Part shown: positions 12,701 through 22,388 of the stretch, piece after piece
Position numbering within the stretch: the stretch's first letter is position 1
Layout: each line of letters starts with the position of its first letter
Assembly (NCBI RefSeq): GCF_018812025.1
Contig: NC_063049.1
Coordinates: forward strand, 35,593,447-35,657,446
Reading direction: 5' to 3'
DNA: 64,000 nucleotides
Source: Megalobrama amblycephala
Lineage: Eukaryota; Chordata; Actinopteri; Cypriniformes; Xenocyprididae
The notes under the pieces: model-generated
Database searches by the model: none
The model's input: the letters and a program-made list of their open reading frames with translations, nothing else
What the model was told of the DNA's origin: nothing
Program-made: the position numbers and the translations under genes

Positions 12701-15700
12701 TACTGTATTTGCAAATTACCCACCTCCTCTTTCTTGTATTGTATTTGCAAAACTACTGCGCTGGTGAGCGTTGTAGTCGTTGTAGTCCAGAGCTGCGCTT
12801 GGAGTATTTATGACAGTGTGATTCACTGAAGGAAACTGTAGGGGGAGCTTCGCAAATCTTACTGAGTTCCGCTTTAATATTTGGCGACTGTTTTATGATT
12901 TAAATATTCAGCGTCAGACAGTAATATCCAGTGATGAAAACATTTTTATGAAATTTTGCCATTTTGAATTGAAAACATGCTATTATTTGATTATTATTGT
13001 AATTCATAACTGAATGTGACGAGACAAGAAACTTTTTGCGTTTTTGACATATTAGACATACAAATAAGAGTGAATATATATATATTTTTAAATTGATTAC
13101 TTAATAACTACAATAACAGACCTGAAACTTTTACCATTCTTATTTCTTTTTTTGTTATTCCCTTAAATCCCTTTTAATCTTTTAATTATTTAATTCCATT
13201 AAAAATTAAAAAAAAAAAAAAAATTACCCAATGACACCCCCAATCATGGTCCCCCAAATGTTCAAGACATGTTTACAACCTTCACATAAAATTGCAAAAA
13301 GGCAGGCTCAGTTTACATAATTCTCTCTAAAATAAATTAAATAAAATAAAATAAAATAAAACAAAACAGAAATGAGGAATTTGGATAATGCAGTATATAT
13401 TAGCAAAATATATGGATATGTTCAAGAATACAAAAAAAACACTAACCTGATCAACCAGTACAGTGTTGTTAAAAGCTTGCACAACTGAAGTCACATTTGG
13501 AATGTTTTGAAGGCTGGAATCTTAAAACAAAAATGTAAACAACATAGTTTAAAAAAAAACCTCACAAGCTTATTAATTACCAATTTTATTTTTTAACTCA
13601 GTGGCATTGTATTAATAGACTGAAGATAATGCACATACTGAGCATTCTGTCCCATATCTCTAGGAGCTCTGGGTGATCTGATGTATCTCTTTTCAGGATT
13701 GAGTGAACCAGTCCTCCCTTCTGTAGATGGGCCAATGGAGGTAAACCATGGAGCAGTGCTGATAGACTGAAATAAATAGAGGACCATCGATATAAACAAG
13801 AACTATAATTATTTTTTTAAAAGGACAAACTATAGTCTTGTTACTAAAAGTTTAGCAAATGGTCATATTATACTATCATAATTATTGTTTTTAAAAGGAC
13901 AAACTATAATCTTGTTACTAAAATTTTAGCAAATGGTCACATTATACTATCATAAATGGTTATATAACATATGGATATGCACAGAACAAAGACATAACAA
14001 AGACGTAAATGCTGACGTTTTTGCCCAAGCAAATTTTTAAATAGCACACGTCACAGTGAAAGATAGAGCATTACTTAAAGATAAGCACTAGGTAAAGGAT
14101 TACACAAATAAGTCATGTGGTAGTCAGTTTGTTGAGAGTACACAAAGAAATGTAATTAATTAAAGGAAGTAGAAAAAGAGGAATGCCAACATGGGAGTTT
14201 CTGCCCTACCTTAATCTATATGGATTTTTTTTTTTTTTTTTTTTTTTTTTATTCACTCAAGAAATCTTCTGTGGTTCATATTAAAGCAAAGTAAAGCCTT
14301 TTCTATATTTCTTCAACTGAACAATATCGAAGACTATTTTATTTTATTTTTTAAGGCAATGCCACTGACTAATTAAAATTGTTTTTGTTTTTTTTCTCAT
14401 TCTTTAACTTAATACTTTAATTCAGTTCACTGACATGTTAGTATAATATTAAAGTTTTTGATCAGGAGCCAAGACGACCAAATGTTAACCTAAATGTACT
14501 GACTTTTACTCTTTTTGTGTTTCACAGAAAAACGTCATACAAGTTTCAAGCAATATGAAAATACGATGATGACAGAATTAAATTTAAAGCAAATAATCTT
14601 GACTGAGCTGATTGAATTTTAACAAATGAATATGTGATTTCTACAACAATGTTTTAGACAAAACATATATATATTATATTATATTATATTATATTATATT
14701 ATATTATATATAATAGCAGGATTCAGCCCATTTGGCTCAAAAATCTAAAGAGTCACATGACTTGTCTTAACAGTGTCTTTTTGTGTTAGAGGAAAATAGC
14801 ACATAAAAATTTTCAGTTCAACAAGTATACTTTTATAACAATGACTCAACTCCCTACAAAGATTTTGACTGTTGACTCAACCTGGACATTATACACACTA
14901 CAGTAAAAGAATTGACGTGGAACAATGGGTTTAGTAAACATTCCTCCACTAAACAGCCAAACACTTTTGCTAATCATCTGACCCAACAAGGTTATTCTTA
15001 GCTTTATGAATACTGAATACTGAGGCAAAGGGGACAGCAGTGTCACAGGATGTGCAGTATTCTGCCCTGAGATCCATTGTCATCTCATCAGTGACGCACT
15101 GAAATACAGGTGAACTGAGACATCTTTATCAGAAATCTAAGTCATCTATGGCATTAAGGTGCTGGTTCAAAAACATCACCATTAATGTGCATATCTGATC
15201 ATCATAACACGCCCAAACTGAAAACAAAACCAGACCTCAGACTTTCTCAGAATATGGTGCTACATGAAACAACGTTTTAGGTGGGGGAAAAAATGTTTCT
15301 GGAAATGTGTTTTACACAGAAGTGCCATGCATTACCTGTGAGATTCAACATCCCTGCGGTGACGATGACCTGCGTACGAGCGTGATTTGGACTGTCCTTC
15401 TGTTAGGTAGGATTTGCCCGTGCATGAACTGTCGGTGCTGCACATGAGCGTTTGCAGGAAAGGGAAGAATCCGGTGCTCGGAAGGTTTTTCGGCGCGACA
15501 TAGCCTGAAAGAAACAGAGCAGAGTTCAGGTTGTTCTCCAAACTCATCAGGCATTACAGAAGAAGACTCAGAGCTGTTATCTTGGGAAAAGGACATTTCA
15601 ATAATTGGGTGCTCAGGAGAAAAATCTAAGAAGCAGACCAGCAAACGTCTCTGTTCATTCTCCATTTAATCGCACTGCTTTCTGGGAAAAAAGAAAACCC

Positions 15701-18700
15701 AGACAACCCAGTTTCTCAACATGGGTTGGTTTTTCTTTTCCAGGGGAGGGAGAATGTTTGATTTTCCTGTCTGGTTTCATGGTATAGAACTTTCAATGGC
15801 AATTTGCCATGTTTGATTTCATCGGTTCTTAGAAACAAACACAATGCCATGAGTCAAAACATACATTATTATAGACTGAGAGTTACCACTTAAAAGGATT
15901 CATACTGTAGGATTATTGACCTTATGCAATGTTTGTCCAGTAAATAGTGTTTGAATGAACCAAAACCATTGAGAAACCACAGAGATTGATATAAAATAAA
16001 CATGACATTAGCTACTTGGGGTGTGACAAGCAAACAAATGATTTGATCACTGCATCTTCCTTAAATATAAAAGAGAAAGTATTATTAACATTCATTATTT
16101 CAATGACATTAAATATTTTTTATTTAATATTTTAGTTTTTTAGAAGAATTTTTTGGTACTAAATTTATTTAAAGAATAGTTATGATACATTTATTACCTG
16201 TTATTCAATTTTTGAGCATAGACATGAAAATTAAATTTCCAACTTTCTGTGCTTTGGAGCACAGACTTAAGTTTGGTCTCTATTTAAAGATGACACTTAG
16301 CAGATTATTGCTGAAGTGAAAAAAGTTACATTTTTATGAAATATATATTTTCCAAAACATATTTTACTCTAAAACTTTGAGAAAATCTAATCTAAACAAG
16401 TTGTGTTTCAAATTTGAGGTTGATATCTCTAATAAGCTTTCAGGAAGATTTTGTTTGGGTGCAGTATCAAACGTTTCCACTAGATGAAATTTGCCTCTCA
16501 TTCGTTTCCAATGCAGTCATTTTTGACAGTGAACACTACAAGTGTAAATATATTTTTAAGGACCATTTAACCTTTTTGAATCATGTCCATGATTTTGTGT
16601 GTGTGTGTGTGTGTGTCTGTCTGTGTGTGTTCACATAGCAAGTACCAAAACCTTTACCAAGTTTCATACCATTCTGATTAATTAAAAATTTTTAAAAACT
16701 AAAACATACACTACCGCTCAAAAGTTTGGGATCGGTAAGATTTTTTATGTTTTTATCACCAAGGCTTAATTTATTTAATTAAAAATACAGTAAAAACAGT
16801 AATATTGTGAAAAATTATTACAATTTAAAATAACTGTTTTCTATTTGAATATATTTTACAAAGTAATTTATTCTCGTGTTGGCAAAGCTGAATTTTCAGC
16901 ATCATTACTCCAGTCTTCGGTGTCACATGATCCTTCAGAAATCATTCTAATATGATGATTAGTTCCTCAAGAAATATTTGTTATTATTATCAATGTTAAA
17001 AACAGTTGTTTACTTTTTTTTCAGGATTATTTGATGAATAGAAAGTTCAAAAGAACAGCATTTATCTGAAATAATTTTTTTTTTTAACATTTTACACTAC
17101 CGTTCAAAAGTTTGGGCCAGTAAGAATTTTTATTTTTATTTTTTTTTTAAAGAAATTAAAGAAATTAATACTTTTATTCAGCAAGGATGCATTAAATCAA
17201 TCAAAAGTGACAGTAAAGACATTTATAATGTTACAAAAGATTAGATTTCAAATAAACACTGTTCTTTTGAACTTTCTATTCATCAAAGAATCCTGAAAAA
17301 AAAAATATTTTACACAAATATTTTGTACAATTGTAAACAATAAATGTTTCTTGAGTAGCAAATCAGCATATTAGAATGATTTCTGAAGGATCATGTGACA
17401 CTGAAGACTGGAGTAATGATGCTGAAAATTCAGCTTTGCCAACACAAGAATAAATTACAAATATTTTCAAATAGAAAACAGTCATTTTAAATTGTAATAA
17501 TATTTCACAATATTACTGTTTTTACTGTATTTTTAATTAAGTAAATGCACCCTTGGTGAGCAGACGAAACTTCTTTTAAAAACATTAAAAATCTTACCGA
17601 TCCCCAACTTTTGAGCGGAAGTGTACATTTTTTTCAGTCAAATATAACCGAACAGCACCAGAGGTTTAATTTAGTTATTAATCATTTTAATAACAGATGC
17701 AATATTATCATATCCAAATTTTGTTTATTCCGTTTTTTTTTTTTCAGGTATGACAACGCAAAATATTTCATACAATTAATTCTTTATATGGAAAAGAGTG
17801 GCCAGGATATTCAACTAAATATTCATCTCATATTCAGACAGAATAGTAGTTTTTCTTTTAACAATAAAAATAGCTCCTAAATAAAACATATTATTTTGTT
17901 TACATCTATACATCTCTCCTCTAAGCAAATATCAAGGAAAACACACCAACTAGAATTAGTGGAGGTCAGAATGCTTTACCACTGAGGTTAAGCACTTATT
18001 TTCTCACATTATCAAATGAGTTTCGAGTTTCTTATGGATGCATATACAATTAGACAAACACTGAGTCTGCCTGAGCAGAACGTTGCAAGGCATAAGGGAG
18101 CTACTTACGGGAAAGACCAGGCCTAACAACCCAACCCTCAAAAGAGAGATGTAAAATAACAGAAAACTCCCAAAGGACAGTCAGCTTAAGGGGAAGGAAC
18201 ATATGTAAAAATCAGAATATATGTCTTTTTACTACTTAATCCCATATCGTATTTAAAGGAACCTGGAGGCAGATGGATAATGCATAACATTAAACAAGAA
18301 TAATGTCGATTTGGGGATTAGCTGCTGGGCATACATTGTGTAGAAATAAGACACTATAGTCTAGAACATTCCCAAGCAAGACAAGGTGGATAACGTAAAT
18401 GTTCCCAAGAGATCTGTGGCGTCAGTCTGCTTAAGATCTGCACCATATTACACATATTTAAATATGAAGTAAACTATGTTCAGCTGAGTATCTCAATCAA
18501 ACCATGAATCAAACCATCAACAAGTTACTGTTCCTTACAGATAAGCAGACATGCTTCAGAGTGTGGACTTTACAGTACACTAAGTGCAATGACAATCCCC
18601 ATGGGCTAACCTGAGCATAAATGTTTTCCTCAAGGGCATAATAGTAATAAAGCAGGATTGTGACCTCAGTAACTCCACAGCTTCTGACTCAGACCTTCAC

Positions 18701-20469
18701 AGGATTGAACCCGCAACCCTTTATTTAGAAGCCCAGTACCTAAACCATCTTTAATCAACCTGAGAATGCCTTCAGTCACTGTCAGGTCACTGTGATCACA
18801 ACAAACTATATTTAATTGACTTCCTTTCAGAGTCTACATATAGGATGATGTGTAATAGAGGTACATACAGGTGTCTTTGAGTTTTGGAGGGAACTGTGAA
18901 CGGGTGACCGCCAAGATGATAAAGATCACAAGTGGCCAGACAAGGAGAGCCAGTGACCAGCCCTGAAAACATCAACAAACAAATGTGCCGTCAGATATAC
19001 TGTTGGTATTATTGTACTGAAGACATGCATATGTACAGTACAGTCCAAAAGTTTGGAACCACTAAGATTTTTAATGTTTTTAAAAGAAGTTTCGTCTGCT
19101 CACCAAGGCTACATTTATTTAATTAAAAATACAGTAAAAAACAGTAATATTGTGAAATATTATTACAATTTAAAATAACTGTGTACTATTTAAATATATT
19201 TGACAAAGTAATTTATTCCTGTGATGCAAAGCTGAATTTTCAGCATTGTTACTCCAGTCTTCAGTGTCACATGATCCTTCAGAAATCATTCTAATATGCT
19301 GATCTGCTGCTCAATAAACATTTATGATTATTTTCAATGTTGAAAACAGTTGTGTACTTTTTTTTTCAGGATTCCTTGATGAATAGAAAGTTCAAAAGAA
19401 CAGCATTTATCTGAAATACAAAGCTTCTGTAGCATTATACACTACCGTTCAAAAGTTTGGGGTCAGTAAGAATTTTTATTTTTTTTTAAAGAAATTAAAG
19501 AAATTAATACTTTTATTCAGCAAGGATGCATTAAATCAATCAAAAGTGGCAGTAAAGACATTTATAATGTTACAAAAGATTAGATTTCGGATAAACACTG
19601 TTCTTTTGAACTTTCTATTCATCAAATAATCCTGAAAAAAAATATTGTACACAAATATTTTGTACAATTGTAAACAATAAATGTTTCTTGAGCAGCATAT
19701 CAGCATATTAGAATGATTCTGACACTGAAGACTGGAGTAATGATGCTGAAAATTCAGCTTTGCCATCACAGGAATAAATTACTTTGTGAAATATATTCAA
19801 ATAGAAAACAGTTATTTTAAATTGTAATAATATTTCACAATATTACTGTTTTTTACTGTATTTTTAATTAAATAAATGTAGCCTTGGTGAGCAGACGAAA
19901 CTTCTTTTAAAAACATTAAAAATCTTAGTGGTTCCAAACTTTTGGACTGTACTATATATTAAAGTCTTCTGAAACATTTCGGCAAATATATGTTTTAATG
20001 ATACAAGCAATATTAAAGCAATAAAGCACAGTTAATCTAATAACTGCTGTCCTATTGTACAACACAAGTAATTTCTCTGATAGATATCACTCAGTAGTAC
20101 AGTATCACTTTGCAGTGTTAACTTAATTTGATCATAGCAATAATGCAAACAAATCAGCTAACAAAAAGACAAAAGAACATACTCTTACATTTTAATATTC
20201 AATATGCAAAGTCTGTATATTAGCCTATATTTGGGCAGAAACCCACAGAACTCCATATGCTCAATGCAGACATCATTATTTTAATCAGGGCATCAAGCTT
20301 TTTTCTTTTTTTTTTTTTTTTTTTGGAATTCATAGAATTTACTCCTCTATACATAAGTAAAGAATGATAATCTCCAATTGTAAAATTTGCGTTTACTCAC
20401 TGGCTGCCGGATGACACTGAGGCCATTTTTCCAGAGGAGAAGTCTTAACTGTTTTAAGAAGGAGGCCAT
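31..20469 (-). CDS. abca12: ABCA12-type ABC transporter, 5' portion (19 coding exons; continues left of window)
   Basis: Full-size ABCA-class lipid transporter; mammalian ABCA12 moves glucosylceramide into lamellar granules of keratinocytes. Exons in transcription order: 20401-20469, 18869-18962, 15336-15504, 13639-13766, 13447-13520, 11834-12007, 11501-11694, 9274-9392, 8341-8444, 7006-7137, 6165-6334, 5058-5188, 4822-4952, 4540-4704, 4225-4433, 3937-4067, 3274-3388, 865-3060, 31-704. All have GT-AG borders and compatible phases. The N-terminus reads MASFLKQLRLLLWKNGLS, then one membrane helix, then the ABCA12 signature LPSTGFFPFLQTLMC. After that comes a large ectodomain rich in NxS/T sites and cysteines. 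About 1,700 codons are seen without reaching the second membrane segment, whereas all of human ABCA12 is about 2,600 residues. The ATP-binding cassettes lie outside the window. ABCA13 is the main alternative; the LPSTGFFPF segment fits ABCA12 better. Exon 19 carries a frameshift (see its own entry). Confidence 0.88.
865..3060 (-). CDS. abca12: abca12 giant exon 18 (732 codons, ectodomain)
   Basis: A single uninterrupted 2,196-nt exon. The acceptor TTTTAG precedes 3060 and the donor GTAAGT begins at 864; phase is two bases in and two bases out. It encodes leucine-rich, mostly helical sequence with many N-glycosylation sequons (for example NKTH, NMTL, NMSW, NISQ, NSTI, NATS, NFTE, NETG) and few cysteines, as expected of a lumenal or extracellular region. 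No membrane helix is evident. The last ~225 codons are repeated in the next exon. Very large ectodomain exons are known from ABCA13. Human ABCA12 has a shorter first ectodomain, so this looks like a lineage expansion. Confidence 0.85.
5231..5704. mobile_element. Non-autonomous hAT element with perfect 8-bp target duplication
   Basis: The element proper is 5239-5696 (458 bp), flanked by GGTTAAAC at 5231-5238 and 5697-5704. The ends TAGGGATGCATC and ATGCATCCCA are inverted. The interior has many CCGATA/CGATAA words near both ends, typical sub-terminal repeats of hAT elements. An 8-bp duplication is the hAT hallmark. There is no coding capacity. It sits in the abca12 intron between the exons at 5058-5188 and 6165-6334. 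Confidence 0.85.
9727..10804. mobile_element. Probable hAT-derived composite in an abca12 intron
   Basis: The left part (about 9727-9845) is built of CTCGGACT/GTCTCGG words with an end GTGCTGTAGTACTCGAG. The right end (about 10735-10804) reads ATCGGAATCGGCC and then GCATCTCTAG, a second hAT-like end. In between is CpG-rich DNA (9890-10090). I cannot pair the two ends as one element, so this may be two overlapping insertions. Related CTCGGTCT sequence recurs at about 25740-25815. Confidence 0.45.
11108..11442. mobile_element. Degraded single unit of the CTACCGTTCAAAAG palindromic family
   Basis: Family landmarks in order: TTATGCTCACCATATAGCTGCATTT-like start, CAGAAATCCTTCTAATATGCTG, TTCAGGATTATCTGATGAATAG, and ACCCCAAACCTTTGAATG at the right end. 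It ends about 60 bp from the donor of the abca12 exon 11501-11694. Its left terminus is eroded. Confidence 0.65.
12429..12877. mobile_element. TTAA-flanked MITE, AGCAGAAC ends
   Basis: The element is 12433-12873 (441 bp) between TTAA at 12429-12432 and 12874-12877. The terminal inverted repeats are AGCAGAACTAAGTA against AGCGGAACTCAGTA (from the right end, reversed). Locally GC-rich inside. It lies in the abca12 intron between the exons at 11834-12007 and 13447-13520. Confidence 0.75.
14225..14250. repeat. Poly-T tract in abca12 intron
   Basis: An uninterrupted run of about 26 T. A (TATAT)n tract follows at 14665-14715. Confidence 0.9.
15336..15504 (-). CDS. abca12: abca12 exon 3, start of extracellular domain 1
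   Basis: The exon encodes CYVAPKNLPSTGFFPFLQ and then a cysteine pair (LMCSTDSSC), the most recognisable ABCA12 segment in the window. It ends with an Arg/His-rich stretch. Phases: enters after one base of a Cys codon, leaves after two bases (AG). About 28 bp upstream of its acceptor (higher coordinates) there is an 80-bp remnant of a Tc1-like transposon at 15533-15612, so the branch-point region may be transposon-derived. Confidence 0.87.
15533..15612 (+). mobile_element. 80-bp remnant of a Tc1-like transposon
   Basis: Nearly identical to 30058-30136 inside the Tc1-like element in pofut2 (shared CTCCAAACTCATCAGGCATT and GCTGTTATCTTGGGAAAAGG), with a few substitutions and a small indel. It lies just upstream of the abca12 exon 15336-15504 on the minus strand. 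Confidence 0.8.
16090..17667. mobile_element. Older repeat interrupted by a palindromic insertion
   Basis: The sequence at about 16090-16706 matches about 40800-41430 (shared TTTGGAGCACAGACTTAAGT and GCAGATTATTGCTGAAGTG). The matching right end resumes at 17626-17667 with AGTCAAATATAACCG and AGCACCAGAGG. The uninterrupted relative ends at 41464 with GAGCACCAGAGGG. The 16707-17625 element was therefore inserted into this older repeat. Confidence 0.7.
16707..17625. mobile_element. ~0.92 kb palindromic TA-ended element, copy 1
   Basis: The outer ends TACACTACCGCTCAAAAG and CTTTTGAGCGG...TGTA are inverted. A third end-like motif (ACTACCGTTCAAAAGTTTGG) lies in the middle at about 17093-17120. The left half is largely the reverse complement of the right half, for example GCTGAATTTTCAGCATCATT against AATGATGCTGAAAATTCAGC, so the whole can fold into a long hairpin. 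It belongs to a cyprinid-type palindromic MITE family (Angel-like; name not verified). It lies in abca12 intron 2. Confidence 0.8.
18610..18755. repeat. SINE-like or hAT-like tail fragment
   Basis: Contains CCTCAAGGGCATAATAGTAA and GATTGAACCCGCAACCCTTT followed by AGCCCAGTACCTAAACCA, a word set common in dispersed fish repeats. The ends are not resolved. A weaker relative is at about 8835-8890 (CTTGCTCAGTGGCACAATGG). Confidence 0.35.
18869..18962 (-). CDS. abca12: abca12 exon encoding the first transmembrane helix
   Basis: This 94-nt exon starts in phase 0 and ends in phase 1. It encodes a hydrophobic run (LALLVWPLVIFIILAVT) followed by RSQFPPKLKDT, the usual juxtamembrane stretch of ABCA12/13. 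It supplies the membrane anchor that puts the following domain outside the cell or in the granule lumen. It is bracketed by two near-duplicate ~0.9 kb palindromic transposons (16707-17625 and 19039-19951). Confidence 0.85.
19039..19951. mobile_element. ~0.91 kb palindromic TA-flanked element, copy 2
   Basis: TA flanks a perfect terminal inverted repeat, CAGTCCAAAAGTTTGGAACC at 19041 and its reverse complement ending at 19949. A third end motif (ACTACCGTTCAAAAGTTTGG) sits mid-element at about 19439-19465. The architecture and most of the sequence match the element at 16707-17625, but the outermost ends differ. It is located in abca12 intron 1. Confidence 0.82.
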
Positions 20470-20482
20470 CAGACGAGAAGTT
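20401..20482 (-). CDS. abca12: abca12 first coding exon with start codon
   Basis: The ATG is at 20469-20467 and the coding part is 23 codons, ending in CGG CAG CCA before a GTGAGT donor. The peptide MASFLKQLRLLLWKNGLSV resembles the cytosolic leader of ABCA12, including the conserved L-x-WKN motif just before the first membrane helix. A pyrimidine-rich acceptor (TTTCTATCAG) on the minus strand places the exon start at 20482, so 13 bases of 5' leader are in this exon. At least one further non-coding exon must lie upstream. A possible donor for it (CCAG/GTAAAT) ends at 21038. Confidence 0.85.
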
Positions 20483-21600
20483 CTGATAGAAATAAAAGAC
20501 AAAAGAAAAATGCAGGTTAAAGATATTCAGTAATTCCAGCACTGATTCAAACTCAAAGTATTTATGGGGAAAAATTATAGGGCTGGGCGATATATCGCAT
20601 GCGATAGTCACGCGCATTTCGTCAGTAAAGCCGGTTCCCTGATTGCCGCTAAATCGCCATCACCTGCTCTCAAATGGAGCGCCATTTAATAGACAGAGCC
20701 GTAGATCACTGATAAGCTACTTAACAAATAAACAAATATACACAAAAATAATTAAAAAGGCTGATTATTTTTTTAAACCTAGTCCCTCCTGGCCCCTTTA
20801 TTACTTCTGACTAAAACTGTTGAAAATCATTGAGTTTTTCCTAACTAATCCACGCTGAATTCCATTCACAGCCTATACCTTTTATTTAATTAATATTTCA
20901 TTGTTGACATGAATCTCCGTTACTCACATTATTATCGCACCTACATAAGAAATAAATCTCTACCAGGTAAACTAGATATCAAAACACTATACTTATTAGA
21001 CCACTAAAATAATATAAATGGATGAAGTCATATTTACCTGGTTTAGCCTGGGTTGAATGTAGTGTATCGTTATTGGGTCCGATGCGTTTGATATAATGAA
21101 GACATTTTGCTAGGTTATTCCTAGCAAAGAGCTCTTTCCATGTGATATTCAATAACCTGAAGAAAAAATAATATTAAAAAAAATAAACTGCTGTTAATGA
21201 CGTGCCGTATAAGTACAGTTTTTTCCTCTCGTCAGGTGTTCGCACCGGTGTCAGTGATATCCAGCATAGACTTCTCTCTGTTATGACTCCACAGGTGAGA
21301 GGCGGGTGTTTCACACACAGCTTGCATGACCGGTTTGAGGACTCCGTGCGTCTCCAGTGTGTGTGCGTGTTACAGAGCACAAATATACAATCGTGGAAAA
21401 TTATCATTGTGCTCGTATTTGAGATTACAAGTAGGCCTAGACCTAGACTGAAGATGTCTGAACGGATAACTACACTATATATATATATATATAGCCTATC
21501 AAAACTATTAATAAATGTGTAAGGTAGAGTCGCTTGTCTTTAAATGTAGGCCTATGTAACTGTTAGTTGTTTAAGCATTTAGTTTACCTATATTTCGCGA
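20483..21600. other. Upstream region of abca12, possible 5' non-coding exon and promoter
   Basis: No coding exon is recognised. A plausible minus-strand donor (CCAG/GTAAAT) at 21038 could end a 5' non-coding exon that pairs with the acceptor before 20482. 21200-21400 is relatively CpG-rich compared with its surroundings and could hold the promoter. A hAT-like end GGGCTGGGCGATATATCG starts at about 20579. A short (TA)n lies at 21475-21493. Confidence 0.35.
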
Positions 21601-22147
21601 ATCGCAATGGCACGGTGGTAGCGCTATTTTTTAATTATGCGGCTACGTTTTTAGTTGCGAGGCGGTGGAACCGTATTTTTAAGATAACGAAAGTATTTCA
21701 CATTTCTAACGAAGTGGTGGCGACGTTAGTTTTTAAATCACGTGACGTTTCAGCAGCGTCAAAGAGTTTAGAACCGCTTAGAGGCGACACTGATACTTTT
21801 TGGGTAACCGCCACTAGGTAGCGCGGCCGCCATTATGGGGTGAAAATACTAACTGGACGATAGAATCCTTCACATCTTACGCGCACCCAAAATCTGCGAA
21901 TTTTACTGCCAAATCAGAAGCACGAAAGAACATTTTTCAAATTAAATCATCAGTAAATTGTATGGCACCTACAGTAAATGTTGTATTGTCTTGTATATGT
22001 TTTATTTTACCAGTTGTGGAATCCAACCATTCAACCATCTGACGTAGTTAGCCTACTTTATTGAGCATTTCCATTTTATGCAACTTTACACATTTATTAT
22101 TAGTAAATTAATAATTAATACATTTAAGATCATCATGTTTGCAACGA

Positions 22148-22228
22148 ACAATATATTTCAGACCTAGTGGAGTAATAGTAGCGAATAATAGTACTCCACT
22201 AGGTCTGAATTGAAATATATATATTGTA
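22148..22228. repeat. Strong local hairpin
   Basis: A perfect 16-bp stem pairs CAGACCTAGTGGAGTA (22159-22174) with TACTCCACTAGGTCTG (22192-22207) across a 17-base loop. It is extended by AT-rich arms (ACAATATATTT and AAATATATATATTGT) after a short mismatch. Function unknown. Confidence 0.8.
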
Positions 22229-22388
22229 CGTTTTAATGGATAATGATCTTATAATACATGATAACCTGTAAAAAGGATTTGATGATCACTAGTGATAGTA
22301 TTTTATTCTCTGTTGTCATCATTCAGGTTGGATTTCAGCTTTAATGTACTTTTTTTTTTTTAACAAAGCAGCTGAAATTGCCATAGAA

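Noticed and set aside
15345..15665. Minus-strand 106-residue open frame overlapping abca12 exon 3
   Set aside because: It reads through the splice acceptor in a different frame and its N-terminal half is a Tc1 remnant.
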